Positions 17,026 through 28,300 of a stretch of DNA of 64,000 nt are shown here, one piece after another. How positions within the stretch are numbered: the first letter of the stretch is position 1; every line of letters begins with the position of its first letter. This DNA is from Streptomyces pinistramenti (GTDB lineage: Bacteria > Actinomycetota > Actinomycetes > Streptomycetales > Streptomycetaceae): assembly GCF_020564935.1 (NCBI RefSeq), contig NZ_JAJCXB010000012.1, forward strand, positions 93,525 to 157,524, written 5' to 3'. The notes beneath the pieces are model-generated. The model saw only the letters and a program-made list of their open reading frames with translations, was not told where the DNA came from and did not search any database. Position numbers and translations under genes: made by a program.

Positions 17026-20000
17026 GTGGACGTCTTCAAGGTGCACCAGCGGCTCATCCGGGACTACAAGGAGTACACGTCCGGTTCGGTGGTGATCGAC
17101 GACAGCCGCATCGACGCCAAGGTGTCGAAGTCGCTCGCCGACGGAGACCAGTGGCCCGATCCCTATCTCTCCCTCAACCCCAGCTTCGCGCCCGGCGGTT
17201 TGGTCGAGGATCTCGCGCGGCCGGGAGGATTGCTGCATCCGGCGTGTGCGGACATCTTCCGTACGGGTAAGGACGAGCGGGGCGCCACCGTCCGCCCGAT
17301 CCACTTCCACCAGCACCAGCTGGAGGCGATCGAGGCGGCTGACTCCCGGGACTCGTATGTCCTGACCACCGGCACCGGCTCCGGCAAGAGCCTCGGCTAC
17401 ATCGTGCCGATCGTCGACCGGGTGCTGCGCGAGAAGGAGGCCGGCGCCGCGCCCGGCATCAAGGCGATCATCGTCTACCCCATGAACGCCCTCGCCAACA
17501 GCCAGGAACGGGAGCTGGCGAAGTTTCTCACCGCCGGATACGGCGAGGATAGCGAGCCGGTCTCCTATGCCCGCTACACCGGTCAGGAGAGGGAGGACAA
17601 GAAGGAAGCCATCCGTGAGTCCAAGCCTGACATCCTGCTCACCAACTACGTGATGCTGGAGCTGATGCTCACCCGGCCCAAGGAGCGCGAGAAGCTCATC
17701 GGGGCGGCCAAGGGGCTGCGCTTCCTCGTCCTCGACGAGTTGCACACCTACCGGGGGCGGCAGGGTGCCGACGTTGCCATGCTGGTGCGACGCGTACGCG
17801 AGGCCTGCCAGTCGCCCGGCCTGCAGTGCGTGGGTACATCCGCGACGATGGCCACCGGGGGCACGCCCGCCGCGCGCCGCCGTGAGGTCGCTCGCGTCGC
17901 CTCGACCCTCTTCGACACGGAGATCTCCCCGGAGCGAGTGGTGGGCGAGACCCTGGTGCGGGCGACCGGGGACGCCGTGCCCACGCCGTCCGAACTCGCG
18001 GCGCGGGTAAGGGAGAACAACCCTCCGGCTGAGTACGGGCGGCTAGCCGCCGATCCGCTGGCCCGCTGGATCGAGACCACCTTCGGGCTGGTCGAGAAGA
18101 AGGACGAGGACGGCAGTACGCTCTTGGTCCGCGCCGAACCGGTCACCGTGGAGGCCGCCGCTCTGCGCCTGCGCTCCGAGGCGTTGGGCATCGCGGAGGG
18201 CGAGCCCGAGGAGCGTTGGTACGAGGCTTGCGCGGAGGCCATCCGGGCCACCCTTCAGGCGGGAGCGGCCGCCCGCAGCAAGGAGGGCGACCGTCCGCTG
18301 TTCGCCTTCAGGCTGCATCAGTTCCTGTCCAAGGGCGGATCCGTCTACGTCTCCCTGGAGGGAGAGAACGACCGCCATATCACCCGCACCTACCAGCAGC
18401 GCGTCCCGAACGCCCCCGAGAAACTGCTGCTGCCGCTGTCCTTCTGCCGAGAATGCGGACACGAGTACCTGATGGTGGCCCGCGATGATCGGGACGACGG
18501 CAGCGTCGCCTTCCGCACGCGCGAGGACGAGGACGACGAGCAGGGTTATCTGTACATCTCGGCCGCCAATCCGTGGCCGGAGCAGGTCGGCGATGCCATC
18601 GAGCGGCGGCGCTTCCCCGACAGCTGGCTCACCTTCGACGAGCGCAAGGGCGCCCCGGTGCTCACCGCGAGCCGCAGGAAGCGGGCGCCGCAGCCGGTGT
18701 GGGTGCGCCCGGACGGCACCGGTGGGGGAAAGACGAACGGTGGCATCTACGCGGCGTACCTGCCCGCCCCGTTCCTCTTCTGCCTGGAGTGCGGTGTCGG
18801 GTACGAGCAGGTCAAGGAGCGCGACTTCGCCAAGCTGATGACCCTTGACCAGGAGGGCCGCTCGACCGCCACCTCCGTCATCAGCGCCTCGATCGTGCGT
18901 CACCTCAAGAGTATCCCCGAGGGCGAACTCAAGAAGGACGCACGGAAGTTGCTCACCTTCGTCGACAACCGGCAGGACGCGAGCCTGCAGTCGGGGCACT
19001 TCAACGACTTCGTCATGGTCACGCAGCTGCGCGGCGCCCTGTACCGGGCGATGGTCGCTGCCGGCGCCAAGGGGCTGCGCTGGAAGCGGCTCGGCGAAGA
19101 AGTGGTGGCGGCGATGGGGCTCTCCCCGCACGAGTACGCGGCCAAGCCCACCGAGATCGAGGAGCTCGCCGAGAGCACGCTTGAGGCACTGGCCGCGGTC
19201 GCCGAGTACCGCCTCTTCCTCGACCTGGAACGCGGCTGGCGCGTCACCATGCCCAATCTGGAGCAGACCGGGCTGCTCGGTCTGGAGTACGGGGGGCTTG
19301 ATGCCATCGCTGGCGACGAGGACCGGTGGAAGGACACCGCGGGCCCGCTGCGTACGGCCTCCCCCGAGGGACGCCACCGGCTGTCCAAGGTCCTCATGGA
19401 TGAACTGCGCCGCCAACGGGCCGTGGACACGCCCTACTTCACCGAGGCCAAGTTCGCCGAGCTCCGCAAGGAGTCGGCGCGGCTCAACGACGCATGGGGG
19501 ATCGCCGACACGGAGGCGGCGCCACCTCCGGCCAAGTTCGCCGTGGCGCGGGCCGGGCGCCCCGGCCGCACCGGGCGCGGCCGCAGCGAGCTGAACCTCA
19601 CCGGACGCACCGCGTTCGGCCGCCATGTCCGCAAGGACACCACCTTTCCCGGCTGGGGACAGGGACTCTCCCTCGACGAGGCCCAAGACGTCATCCGCGA
19701 CCTGCTCCGGGTCCTGGCGGACGGCGGAGTTCTGACCGAGGTCTCCCAGGGGCGGGGCGAGGAGCCCGGCTATCGGATCAACCACACTGTCATCCGCTGG
19801 CACGCCCGCGACGACGAACACGGCGCCGTGGACCGCCTGCGCCGCACCTACCGTGACGAGCGCGGCCCCCGCGTCAACGCCTTCTTCAAGCGGCTCTACC
19901 AAGACATCGCCGCCACCTTCGCCGGTCTGCACGCCGCCGAGCACACGGCCCAGGTCCACCCCGATGTCCGGCAGGAGCGCGAGGATCTGTTCGGCGAGGG

Positions 20001-22299
20001 CACCCGGCTTCCCCTCCTGTACTGCTCGCCGACGATGGAACTCGGCGTCGACATCAAGAGCCTCAACGCGGTCAACCTGCGCAACGTGCCGCCGACTCCC
20101 GCCAACTACGCACAGCGCTCGGGCCGTGCCGGCCGCAGCGGGCAGCCCGCGCTCGTCACCACGTACTGCGCAACCGGTAACAGTCACGACCAGTACTACT
20201 TCACCCGGCGCGCGCAGATGGTGTCCGGTGCCGTTGCCCCGCCCCGGCTCGACCTGGCCAACGAGGATCTGCTCGCCTCTCATGTGCACGCGATCTGGCT
20301 CGCCGAGACCCGGCTCGATCTCGGCGCCAGCATGGCCAGGCTGATCGAGTCCGACGGCGACAACCCCTCGCTGGAACTGGCGCCGTCGGTGGCCGGGGCC
20401 ATCGACGAACCGGGTGCCCGGCGCCGCGCTCTGGCGCGGGCGCGTACTGTCCTGGACGGCAGTGGCGACCTGCTGCGTGCCACGTCCTGGTGGCACGAAA
20501 AGTGGCTGGAGCAGACGGTCGAGGCCGCGCCGGGCAGCTTCCGCAGGGCCTGCGAGCGCTGGCGGAATCTCTTCAGGCGGGCTCTCGAAGAGCGCGAGAT
20601 CCAGCACCGCAACATTCTCAACCGCACCGCCACGGGCCGCTCCAAGGATCAGGCCAAGCGGCGCCGCGCCCAGGCCGAGAGCCAGCTCGCGCTGCTGCGC
20701 AACGAGCAGGGCGGCGAGCGGACCGTGATGTCGGACTTCTTCCCTTACCGCTACTTCGCCTCCGAGGGCTTCCTGCCGGGCTACTCCTTCCCCCGGCTGC
20801 CGCTCGCCGCGTACATCCCGGGCACCGGCCGCACCAGCCGCGGCGGCTACGACGGCGACTATCTGCAGCGCTCCAGGTTCATCGCGATCCGGGAGTTCGG
20901 GCCCGGTGCGCTGATCTACCACGAGGGCAGCCGCTACAAGGTGGACCGGGTGCAACTGCCGCCGGACACCGCGGGTGAGCTGACCACCGAGAGCGCGAAG
21001 GTCTGCGGGCGCTGCGGCTATCTGTCCCCGGAGGAGCAGCGCGAGGACGTTTGCGGGGGCTGCGGTAGCGGCCTCGGCGATGCGCGGACCGGTCTGCTGC
21101 ACCTGCACACCGTCTTCACGCACCGCCGCGACCGGATCTCCTCCGACGAGGAGGAGCGTCAGCGCACCGGCTACAAGGTGGAGATCTCCTACCGCTTCAA
21201 GAAACACGAGGACGACCGTGACGGATCACTGCGCGCCATGGCGCAGACCGCGTCCGGCCGCGCCCTCGCCGAGCTGGCGTATGGCGACAGCGCCACCGTC
21301 CGGCTCACAAATCTCGGCTACCGCCGCTCGGTCGCCAAGGGCGAGATCGGCTTCTGGATGGACCCGGTGACGGGCGAATGGCTCGCGGGCGGCGCGGCCA
21401 AGAAGGGTGGCCGGGAGACCCCCCAGGAGCAGGAAGGGCTCGCGGACGCCGAGAAGGCCAACCGCAAGATGCCGGTGATCCCGTATGTGCAGGACACCCG
21501 GAACATCCTCGTCCTCCAGCTGGCCGAGCCAGTCGACCGGGAGACCGCCGTCACCCTCCAGTACGCCCTGGAGCGAGGCATCGAGGCCGAGTTCCAGCTG
21601 GAGGACGCCGAACTCGACACCGAGGAGCTGCCGCCGTACGACGGGCCGCGTGAGCGGCTGCTGTTCATCGAGAGCGCTGAGGGCGGCGCGGGCGTGCTGC
21701 GGCGTCTGCAGGCTGAGCCCGGTGCGCTGGCCAGCGCCGCGCGCAAGGCTCTGGAGATCGCCCACTTCGACCAGCTGGGGCGTGACCGCGGCGACGAGAA
21801 GACCAATGGCGACCCGTGCGAGAAGGGCTGCTACGACTGTCTGCTCTCCTTCGGCAATCAGCGCCACCACCGCGTCATTGACCGGCAGTTGGTGCGCGAC
21901 CTGCTTCAGGCGTTCGCGGACGGCATCGTCGGCGAGTCCACCCCGGGCCGGTCGCGCGACGAGCACGCCGATGCGCTGCGGCAGGGCGCCGACTCCACCC
22001 TGGAGGAGCGCTTCGTCGAATACCTGCGGTCGCACGGCCACCGGCTCCCGGACCACCAGCAGATCAAGGTGCGCGAGGCGCTGTCCAAGCCGGACTTCGT
22101 ATACGACACCGGGTTCGGCCCCATCGCGGTCTTCGTCGACGGCCCGCACCACGACCACGACGACATCGTGCTGCGCGACGAGGAGGCGGAGGAACGGCTG
22201 AAGGACTTCGGCTGGGAAGTGATCCGCGTCCGCTACGACGACGACTGGTCCAAGAAGGTCGCCGAGTACCCTCAGGTGTTCGGCGAACCTCGTCGCTGA
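17026..22299 (+). CDS. Giant DEAD/DEAH helicase with DUF1998 and C-terminal nuclease-like domain (DISARM-like)
   Basis: 1,757 aa from the GTG at 17026 (GTGGGGAA just upstream), which trims a basic non-protein-like extension. Order: Walker A TTGTGSGKS (about 115-123), DEAH-box variant LDELHTYRGRQGADVAM (about 235), Cys pairs CRECG and CLECG in an insertion (about 470 and 585), helicase motif VI RSGRAGRSGQ (about 1030), a zinc-ribbon CGRCG...CGGCG (about 1325), then DUF1998 with CYDCLLSFGNQRHHR (about 1602). The last 100 residues resemble a Vsr/DUF559-type PD-(D/E)XK fold (KPDFVYDTG, VFVDGPHHDHDD, EERLKDFGWEVIRVRY). The layout could be a fusion of the DrmA helicase and DrmB DUF1998 proteins of DISARM with an added nuclease-like tail. 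It heads an operon with the SNF2 helicase and the methylase. Confidence 0.85.
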   Translation: MDVFKVHQRLIRDYKEYTSGSVVIDDSRIDAKVSKSLADGDQWPDPYLSLNPSFAPGGLVEDLARPGGLLHPACADIFRTGKDERGATVRPIHFHQHQLEAIEAADSRDSYVLTTGTGSGKSLGYIVPIVDRVLREKEAGAAPGIKAIIVYPMNALANSQERELAKFLTAGYGEDSEPVSYARYTGQEREDKKEAIRESKPDILLTNYVMLELMLTRPKEREKLIGAAKGLRFLVLDELHTYRGRQGADVAMLVRRVREACQSPGLQCVGTSATMATGGTPAARRREVARVASTLFDTEISPERVVGETLVRATGDAVPTPSELAARVRENNPPAEYGRLAADPLARWIETTFGLVEKKDEDGSTLLVRAEPVTVEAAALRLRSEALGIAEGEPEERWYEACAEAIRATLQAGAAARSKEGDRPLFAFRLHQFLSKGGSVYVSLEGENDRHITRTYQQRVPNAPEKLLLPLSFCRECGHEYLMVARDDRDDGSVAFRTREDEDDEQGYLYISAANPWPEQVGDAIERRRFPDSWLTFDERKGAPVLTASRRKRAPQPVWVRPDGTGGGKTNGGIYAAYLPAPFLFCLECGVGYEQVKERDFAKLMTLDQEGRSTATSVISASIVRHLKSIPEGELKKDARKLLTFVDNRQDASLQSGHFNDFVMVTQLRGALYRAMVAAGAKGLRWKRLGEEVVAAMGLSPHEYAAKPTEIEELAESTLEALAAVAEYRLFLDLERGWRVTMPNLEQTGLLGLEYGGLDAIAGDEDRWKDTAGPLRTASPEGRHRLSKVLMDELRRQRAVDTPYFTEAKFAELRKESARLNDAWGIADTEAAPPPAKFAVARAGRPGRTGRGRSELNLTGRTAFGRHVRKDTTFPGWGQGLSLDEAQDVIRDLLRVLADGGVLTEVSQGRGEEPGYRINHTVIRWHARDDEHGAVDRLRRTYRDERGPRVNAFFKRLYQDIAATFAGLHAAEHTAQVHPDVRQEREDLFGEGTRLPLLYCSPTMELGVDIKSLNAVNLRNVPPTPANYAQRSGRAGRSGQPALVTTYCATGNSHDQYYFTRRAQMVSGAVAPPRLDLANEDLLASHVHAIWLAETRLDLGASMARLIESDGDNPSLELAPSVAGAIDEPGARRRALARARTVLDGSGDLLRATSWWHEKWLEQTVEAAPGSFRRACERWRNLFRRALEEREIQHRNILNRTATGRSKDQAKRRRAQAESQLALLRNEQGGERTVMSDFFPYRYFASEGFLPGYSFPRLPLAAYIPGTGRTSRGGYDGDYLQRSRFIAIREFGPGALIYHEGSRYKVDRVQLPPDTAGELTTESAKVCGRCGYLSPEEQREDVCGGCGSGLGDARTGLLHLHTVFTHRRDRISSDEEERQRTGYKVEISYRFKKHEDDRDGSLRAMAQTASGRALAELAYGDSATVRLTNLGYRRSVAKGEIGFWMDPVTGEWLAGGAAKKGGRETPQEQEGLADAEKANRKMPVIPYVQDTRNILVLQLAEPVDRETAVTLQYALERGIEAEFQLEDAELDTEELPPYDGPRERLLFIESAEGGAGVLRRLQAEPGALASAARKALEIAHFDQLGRDRGDEKTNGDPCEKGCYDCLLSFGNQRHHRVIDRQLVRDLLQAFADGIVGESTPGRSRDEHADALRQGADSTLEERFVEYLRSHGHRLPDHQQIKVREALSKPDFVYDTGFGPIAVFVDGPHHDHDDIVLRDEEAEERLKDFGWEVIRVRYDDDWSKKVAEYPQVFGEPRR

Positions 22300-22407
22300 C
22301 CTGCGGTCGGACACCTTGCCAAGGAGCGCCGGCCTTCGGGTTCGGCGCCTCTCCACACTCCGTACGAATGTCAAGTCCGCCCGCCCGTATCCACCCGGAA
22401 GGCCCGT

Positions 22408-25380
22408 ATGACCACCGCCGCCGCGCCGGCCTCGAAGTACGCCGTCGGCTCCCTCGTCCACGCCCGGGGCCGTGAATGGGTGGTGCTGCCGGACTCCACC
22501 GAGGACCTCCTCGTGCTGCGCCCGCTGGGCGGCGCTGATGTCGACATCGCGGGGGTACTGCCCGGCCTGGAGACCGTGGCGCTCGCCACGTTCGCCCCGC
22601 CCACGCCCGGTGACCTCGGCGACCAGCACGCCGCCGGTCTGCTGCGCACCGCCCTGCGGATCGGGTTCCGGTCCGGGGCCGGCCCCTTCCGGTCCCTCGC
22701 CTCGATCGCCGTAGACCCGCGCCCGTACCAGTTGGTGCCGCTGATGATGGCGCTGCGCCAGGACACGGTAAGGCTGCTGATCGCCGACGACGTGGGCATC
22801 GGCAAGACCGTGGAGGCGGGCCTCATCGCGGCCGAACTGCTCGCCCAGGGCGACGCCCGCGGTCTGGTCGTGCTGTGCTCCCCGGCGCTCGCCGAACAGT
22901 GGCGGGCCGAGCTGCGGGGCAAATTCGGTATCGACGCGCGTCTGGTGCTGCCCGCCACGATCGGCCGGCTCGAGCGCGAGACGCCGTACGGGCAGTCGGT
23001 GTTCCGCCCGGACGGCGCCTACGTCGTGTCCACCGACTTCATCAAGTCGCCCCGCCACCGCGAAGACTTCCTGCGCAACTGCCCCGACCTGGTGATCGTC
23101 GACGAGGCGCACACCTGTGTCGCGGACTCCACGGCGCAGGTCTCGGCGCGCACCTCGCAGCAGCGCTACGGACTGCTGCGCGCGCTCGCCGACGACTCCA
23201 CCCGCCACCTCCTCCTGGTCACCGCGACCCCGCACAGCGGTAAGGAGGAGCCCTTCCGAAGGCTGCTCGGGCTGCTCGACGCCCGCCTCGCCACCGTGAG
23301 CTTCGAATCCCGCGCGGGCCGTGAGCTGCTCGCCCAGTTCTTCGTGCAGCGCCGCCGCGCCGACATCCGCGAGGACTTCCAGGACGGCGCGCACTTCCCT
23401 TCAAGCCGGGACAGTGCCGAGGTCTCCTACACACTGCACCGCGACTACCGAGCCCTGCTCGCCGAGGTCCTCGCGTACGCCCGTGAGACGGTGCGCTCCG
23501 CCGATGGAGCACTGCAGCAGAGGCAGCGCTGGTGGTCGACGCTGGCGCTGCTGCGCACCCTGTCCTCCTCGCCCGCCGCCGCCGTACGGTCCCTGAACAC
23601 CAGGGCCGGCGTCCAGGAGGCGGACACCCCCGACGAGGCGGACCGCACCGGGCAGTCGACCGTCTCGGACCCGGCCGATACCGACAGTGCGGAGTCCGCC
23701 GACGAGGTCCCGGGCAGCCTGCTGCCCACCGCGACGTCTTCGGCCGCAGAAGCGGACACCGCGGATGCCGGCGACGCGATCGACGACGAGAAGGCCCGCC
23801 TTGTCGCCATGGCCGAGGCCGCGGGCAAACTCGCCGGTCCCACCCGTGACACCAAGCTGAAGAAGCTGGTGGCGACGGTGACCGACCTCCTCGACTCCGG
23901 CTATCGGCCGATCGTGTTCTGCCGTTACATCGCCACGTCCGACTATGTCGCCGACCACCTGAAGAAGGTGCTCAACAAGAGAGGCACCGAACACCCGGTG
24001 GCGGTCGCCTCCGTCACCGGCGAGCTCTCGCCCGACATGCGCCTGAACCGGATCGCCGAACTCACCGGCACGGACGAGAACGGCGAGCCGGCCCCCGAGC
24101 GGCGCGTCCTGGTGGCCACCGACTGCCTGTCCGAGGGTGTCAACCTCCAGGAGTCCTTCGACGCCGTCATCCACTACGACCTGGCCTGGAACCCGACCCG
24201 CCACGAGCAGCGCGAGGGCCGCGTCGACCGCTTCGGGCAGCGCACCGACACCGTGAAGGCCCTCACCCTGTACGGGGCGGACAACCCGGTCGACGACATC
24301 GTCCTGAAGGTGCTGCTGCGCAAGCACGAGCGCATCCGCCGCGCCACCGGTATCTCCGTCCCCGTGCCGCAGCAGGCGGAGAGCGCCATGCAGGTGGTCT
24401 TCGAAGAGCTGATCCTGCGCGGCGAGACCCCTTCCTTCGAGCAGGAGGGGCTGTTCGAACGCGAACAGCTGCCCGCCGCCGAGCAGCTGGAGCTCGTTTG
24501 GGAATCCTCCGCCGAGAGCGAGAAGGCGTCCCGGTCGCTCTACGCCCAAAACCGGGTCAAGAAGGAGGACGTGGCTGCTGAGGTCGCCGAGATCCGTGCC
24601 GCGCTCGGCACTGGCGAGGAGGTCAGAGAGTTCACCCGCCGCGCGCTCGGCGCGCTGCGCGGGATCCCCGCCGACCGGAAGCAGGACGGGTTCACCGCGC
24701 ACACCGACGCCCTTCCGCAGGGTCTGCGCGACGCCGTGACCGCAGCGCTCGGCCCCCGCCATCCGCGCCCGGTCGTCTTCCACGACGCGCCGAGCGCTCC
24801 GCGCGGCGAGGTGGCGCTCACCCGCACCGACCCGGTGGTGGCCGCGACCGCCCGGTTCGTACTGGACACCGCGCTGGATGAGAAGTTCCCCGCCTGGCAG
24901 CGCCCGGCCCGCCGCTGCGGCGTGATCCGTACGAGTGCTGTACGACGGCCCACCACGATGCTCCTCGTACGGCACCGCTTCCAGCTGAGCCTGCCGACCC
25001 GCGACGGCGGCGTACGCACTCAACTTGCCGAGGACGCGCGGGTGGTGGCCTTCCACGGCAGACCCGAGGCGCCGCAGTGGCTGCCCGACGAGGAGGCCCT
25101 GGCTCTCCTGGATGCCCGTGCCACCGGCAACTCCGATGCGGGCTTCGCCGCCGACCACATCGCGTCGATCCTCGCCGCCCTCGGCACCGGACTCATGGAC
25201 GAACTGCGGCTGCGTTCCAAGGCGGCCGCGAAGGATCTTGAGGCTTCGCACCACCGGGTCCGCACCGCCGCCCGGGCCCGCCTCGCCGGCCTGAAGGCCG
25301 TCCCGCAGGGCGACCCGGACGTCCTCGGTGTCTTCCTCTACCGCCCGGCCGCCACGATCCAGCTGGGAGCCGACGCATGA
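22408..25380 (+). CDS. SNF2-family helicase, DrmD-like
   Basis: A 990-aa protein from the ATG at 22408 (GGAAGG upstream). An N-terminal domain of about 90 residues is followed by PRPYQLVPLMMALRQDTVRL, Walker A DDVGIGKTVEAGLIA (about 128), DEAH as IVDEAHT (about 231), SAT-equivalent VTATPHSGKEE (about 273), an acidic insertion (about 405-460), and helicase C with ATDCLSEGVNLQ and EGRVDRFGQR (about 571-615). The C-terminal 350 residues are helical. The sequence style and its coupling to a downstream Eco57I-like methylase match DrmD of class 1 DISARM, which restricts incoming unmodified phage DNA. Its ATGA overlap with the methylase shows translational coupling. No phospholipase-D (DrmC) gene was found in the window. 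Confidence 0.85.
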   Translation: MTTAAAPASKYAVGSLVHARGREWVVLPDSTEDLLVLRPLGGADVDIAGVLPGLETVALATFAPPTPGDLGDQHAAGLLRTALRIGFRSGAGPFRSLASIAVDPRPYQLVPLMMALRQDTVRLLIADDVGIGKTVEAGLIAAELLAQGDARGLVVLCSPALAEQWRAELRGKFGIDARLVLPATIGRLERETPYGQSVFRPDGAYVVSTDFIKSPRHREDFLRNCPDLVIVDEAHTCVADSTAQVSARTSQQRYGLLRALADDSTRHLLLVTATPHSGKEEPFRRLLGLLDARLATVSFESRAGRELLAQFFVQRRRADIREDFQDGAHFPSSRDSAEVSYTLHRDYRALLAEVLAYARETVRSADGALQQRQRWWSTLALLRTLSSSPAAAVRSLNTRAGVQEADTPDEADRTGQSTVSDPADTDSAESADEVPGSLLPTATSSAAEADTADAGDAIDDEKARLVAMAEAAGKLAGPTRDTKLKKLVATVTDLLDSGYRPIVFCRYIATSDYVADHLKKVLNKRGTEHPVAVASVTGELSPDMRLNRIAELTGTDENGEPAPERRVLVATDCLSEGVNLQESFDAVIHYDLAWNPTRHEQREGRVDRFGQRTDTVKALTLYGADNPVDDIVLKVLLRKHERIRRATGISVPVPQQAESAMQVVFEELILRGETPSFEQEGLFEREQLPAAEQLELVWESSAESEKASRSLYAQNRVKKEDVAAEVAEIRAALGTGEEVREFTRRALGALRGIPADRKQDGFTAHTDALPQGLRDAVTAALGPRHPRPVVFHDAPSAPRGEVALTRTDPVVAATARFVLDTALDEKFPAWQRPARRCGVIRTSAVRRPTTMLLVRHRFQLSLPTRDGGVRTQLAEDARVVAFHGRPEAPQWLPDEEALALLDARATGNSDAGFAADHIASILAALGTGLMDELRLRSKAAAKDLEASHHRVRTAARARLAGLKAVPQGDPDVLGVFLYRPAATIQLGADA

Positions 25381-28300
25381 GCACCGCGAGAACCCTGGTC
25401 ACCGACACCGTCGCCACCGTCGGTGGACTGCTGCCGTACGACCTCCTCGTCCGCATCAAGGAGGGCAAGGAGCAGTCCGGCTCGAAGCCCGCCGACTACC
25501 GGCTGTTCGCCAAGGGCGAGTCTGTACGGGACGCCGCCGAGCGCTCCTGGGGCTATCTGCGCGGCGTCTGGGCCGCCTACCAGGACGCTCTGGCCCGCGA
25601 CGGGGCGGACGACGACACCGGTGTGCATGCGGTGGGGCTCACCACCGAACGCTGGCTGCTGCCCCTGTTCGAGCAGCTCGGATTCGGCGGGCTGTCCGCC
25701 GTGCCGGAGCCCGGCCTGCCCGCCCACGACGACACGAAGGACTTCCCGGTCAGCCATGCGTGGGCGCACGTGCCCGTGCATCTCACCGGCTGGAACGTCC
25801 CGCTGGACACCCGCACCCCCCACGTGGCGCCGCAGGCCCCGCAGTCCATGGTCCAGGAGTACCTCAACCGCTCCGGCGACAAGGCCCTGTGGGGTGTCCT
25901 GTCCAACGGCCGTCAGCTGCGGCTGCTGCGCGAGTCCGCGTCGCTGACCGGTGCCGCGTTCATCGAGTTCGACCTTCAGGCGATCTTCGAGGGCAAGCGG
26001 TCGGATGACTTCGTCCTCCTGTGGCGCCTGCTGCACCGCACCCGCTTCGAGGGCGACCCCGCCGCCTCCTGCCCGCTGGAGAAGTGGCGCACCGAGGCCA
26101 TCGACTCCGGCACCCGCGCCCTCAAGGAGCTCCGCAAGGGCGTCGAGAAAGCCCTTACGGTGATCGGCGGCGGACTCATCGCCCACCCCGACAACGCGAA
26201 GCTGCGCGAGGCCCTGCACTCCCGCACGCTCACCGTCCGTGACCTGCACCCCGCTCTGCTGCGGCTCGTCTACCGGCTGCTGTTCCTCTTCGTCACCGAG
26301 GACCGCGGCCTGCTCCTGCACCCGGACGCCGACAAGACCGTACGCGACCGCTACGAGAAGTACTTCTCCACCGGCCGCCTGCGCCGCCTCGCCCGCCGCT
26401 CCGGCAGCCCGCACGGCGACCAGTGGGAGGCCCTCACTCTCGTCATCAAGGGCCTCGGCAAGCCCGGCGGGCGCCCCGAACTGGGCCTGCCCGCCCTCGG
26501 CGGCCTCTTCGAACCCACACCTGTGGACGAGCGGCTGGACGATCTCGCCCTCACCAACGAGTCCCTGTACGAGGCGGTGCGCGCCCTCGCCGTCATCTTC
26601 GACGTCAAACTCGGCCGCCCCCGCAAGGTCGACTACCGGCACTTGGGAGCGGACGAACTCGGCTCGGTCTACGAGTCGTTGCTTGAACTCGAACCCCGCC
26701 AGGAAGAGGACGGCTCCTACGTCCTGAAGAGGCTGGACGGCAACGACCGCAAGACCTCCGGCTCCTACTACACGCCCTCACCACTGATCGACTGCCTCCT
26801 GGACTCGGCCCTCGACCCGGTCATCGAGCGGGCTGTGCGCTCGGGTACGACGAAGCAGGAGCGGAAGGCGGCGCTGCTCGCCCTGACCGTGTGCGACCCG
26901 GCCTGCGGCAGCGGCCACTTCCTGGTCGCGGCGGCCCGCCGCATCGCCCGCCGGCTCGCCGAGATCGAGACCGACGACCCGGAGCCGACCGCCGAGGCCG
27001 TACGCGATGCTCTGCGCGAGGTCATCTCCCGCTGCGTGTACGGCGTCGACCTCAACCACATGGCCGTGGAGCTGGCCAAGGTCTCCCTGTGGATCGAGGC
27101 CATGAAGCCGGGCCGTCCGCTCACCTTCCTCGACGCGCACGTCAAGCACGGCAACGGCTTGCTCGGCACGACACCGAAGCTCCTCGCGGGCGGTCTGCCC
27201 GACGAGGCGTTCAAGGTCCTGGAGGGCGACGAGTCGAAGGCCGTCAGGAACCTGAAGGCCCGCAACGCGAGCGAGCGCGAGCGGTGGCTGGCGGCGCTGC
27301 GCCACCACGCGAACCAGGACGCCCTCTTCTCGGAACAGCACGCCCTTGAGATCTCCAACGCGGCGATCAGCAGGAAGACGTCGGACATCACGACCGCCCG
27401 GTCGGAGGAGCTGGAGGACGTCCAGAACCAGGCCCGCGCCTATCACGAACTCACCACCTCCAAGGACTACCTGCGTGCCCTGGAGCTCGCCGACGCGTGG
27501 TGCGCGGCGTTCGTCTGGGAGAAGACCGACCGGACCGACGGGACGAAGCGGACGGACGATACGTTCCCGCCCGCGCTCACCACGGACTCCCTGCTCGCCC
27601 TGCACTCCTCCGACGGGGGCTCGAACCTGCCGACGGGGACGGTGGAGAAGGTGGCGCGGCTGCGCGAGGAGTATCGCTTCTTCCACTGGCACCTGGAGTT
27701 CCCGGAGGTGTTCCGGGTGCCGGCCGATCCGCAGGCGGCGGGGGTGGATGAACGGACCGGGTGGAAGGGCGGGTTCAGCTGTGTCCTTGGCAACCCGCCG
27801 TGGGAGCGGGTCAAGCTCCAGGAGCAGGAGTTCTTCGCCACCCGTGACGCGTCGGTGGCGGGCGCCGCGAACAAGGCGGCCCGCGAACGCCGGATCGCCG
27901 CGCTCGCCGCCAGCGAGGAGGAGGCGGACCGGGCCCTGCACGCCGAGTTCATCTCGGCGCGTCGCCTCTCCGAAGGCGTCAGCCACCTGCTGCGCGGCTC
28001 GGGCCGCTTCCCGCTGGCCGGGCGCGGCGACGTCAACACGTACGCGGTCTTCGCCGAGGCCGCCTCGCTCGGCATCGCCCCCGAGGGACGCTTCGGCCTG
28101 GTCCTGCCGACCGGCATCGCCACCGACGCGACGACCGCGCCGTTCTTCTCCAACCTGGTCCGCACCTCACGGCTCGCATCGTTCCTGGACTTCGAGAACG
28201 AGGCGTTCATCCTCAGCCGGGACGTCGACCATCGGGTCCGGTTCTCGCTGCTGACTGTCACCGGCCGGGGCGAGCGGGTGGATTCGGCGTCCTTCGCGTT

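Noticed and set aside
18043..21207. A 1,054-aa minus-strand frame inside the giant helicase
   Set aside because: Antisense shadow of a real gene with helicase motifs; no domain or start signal of its own.
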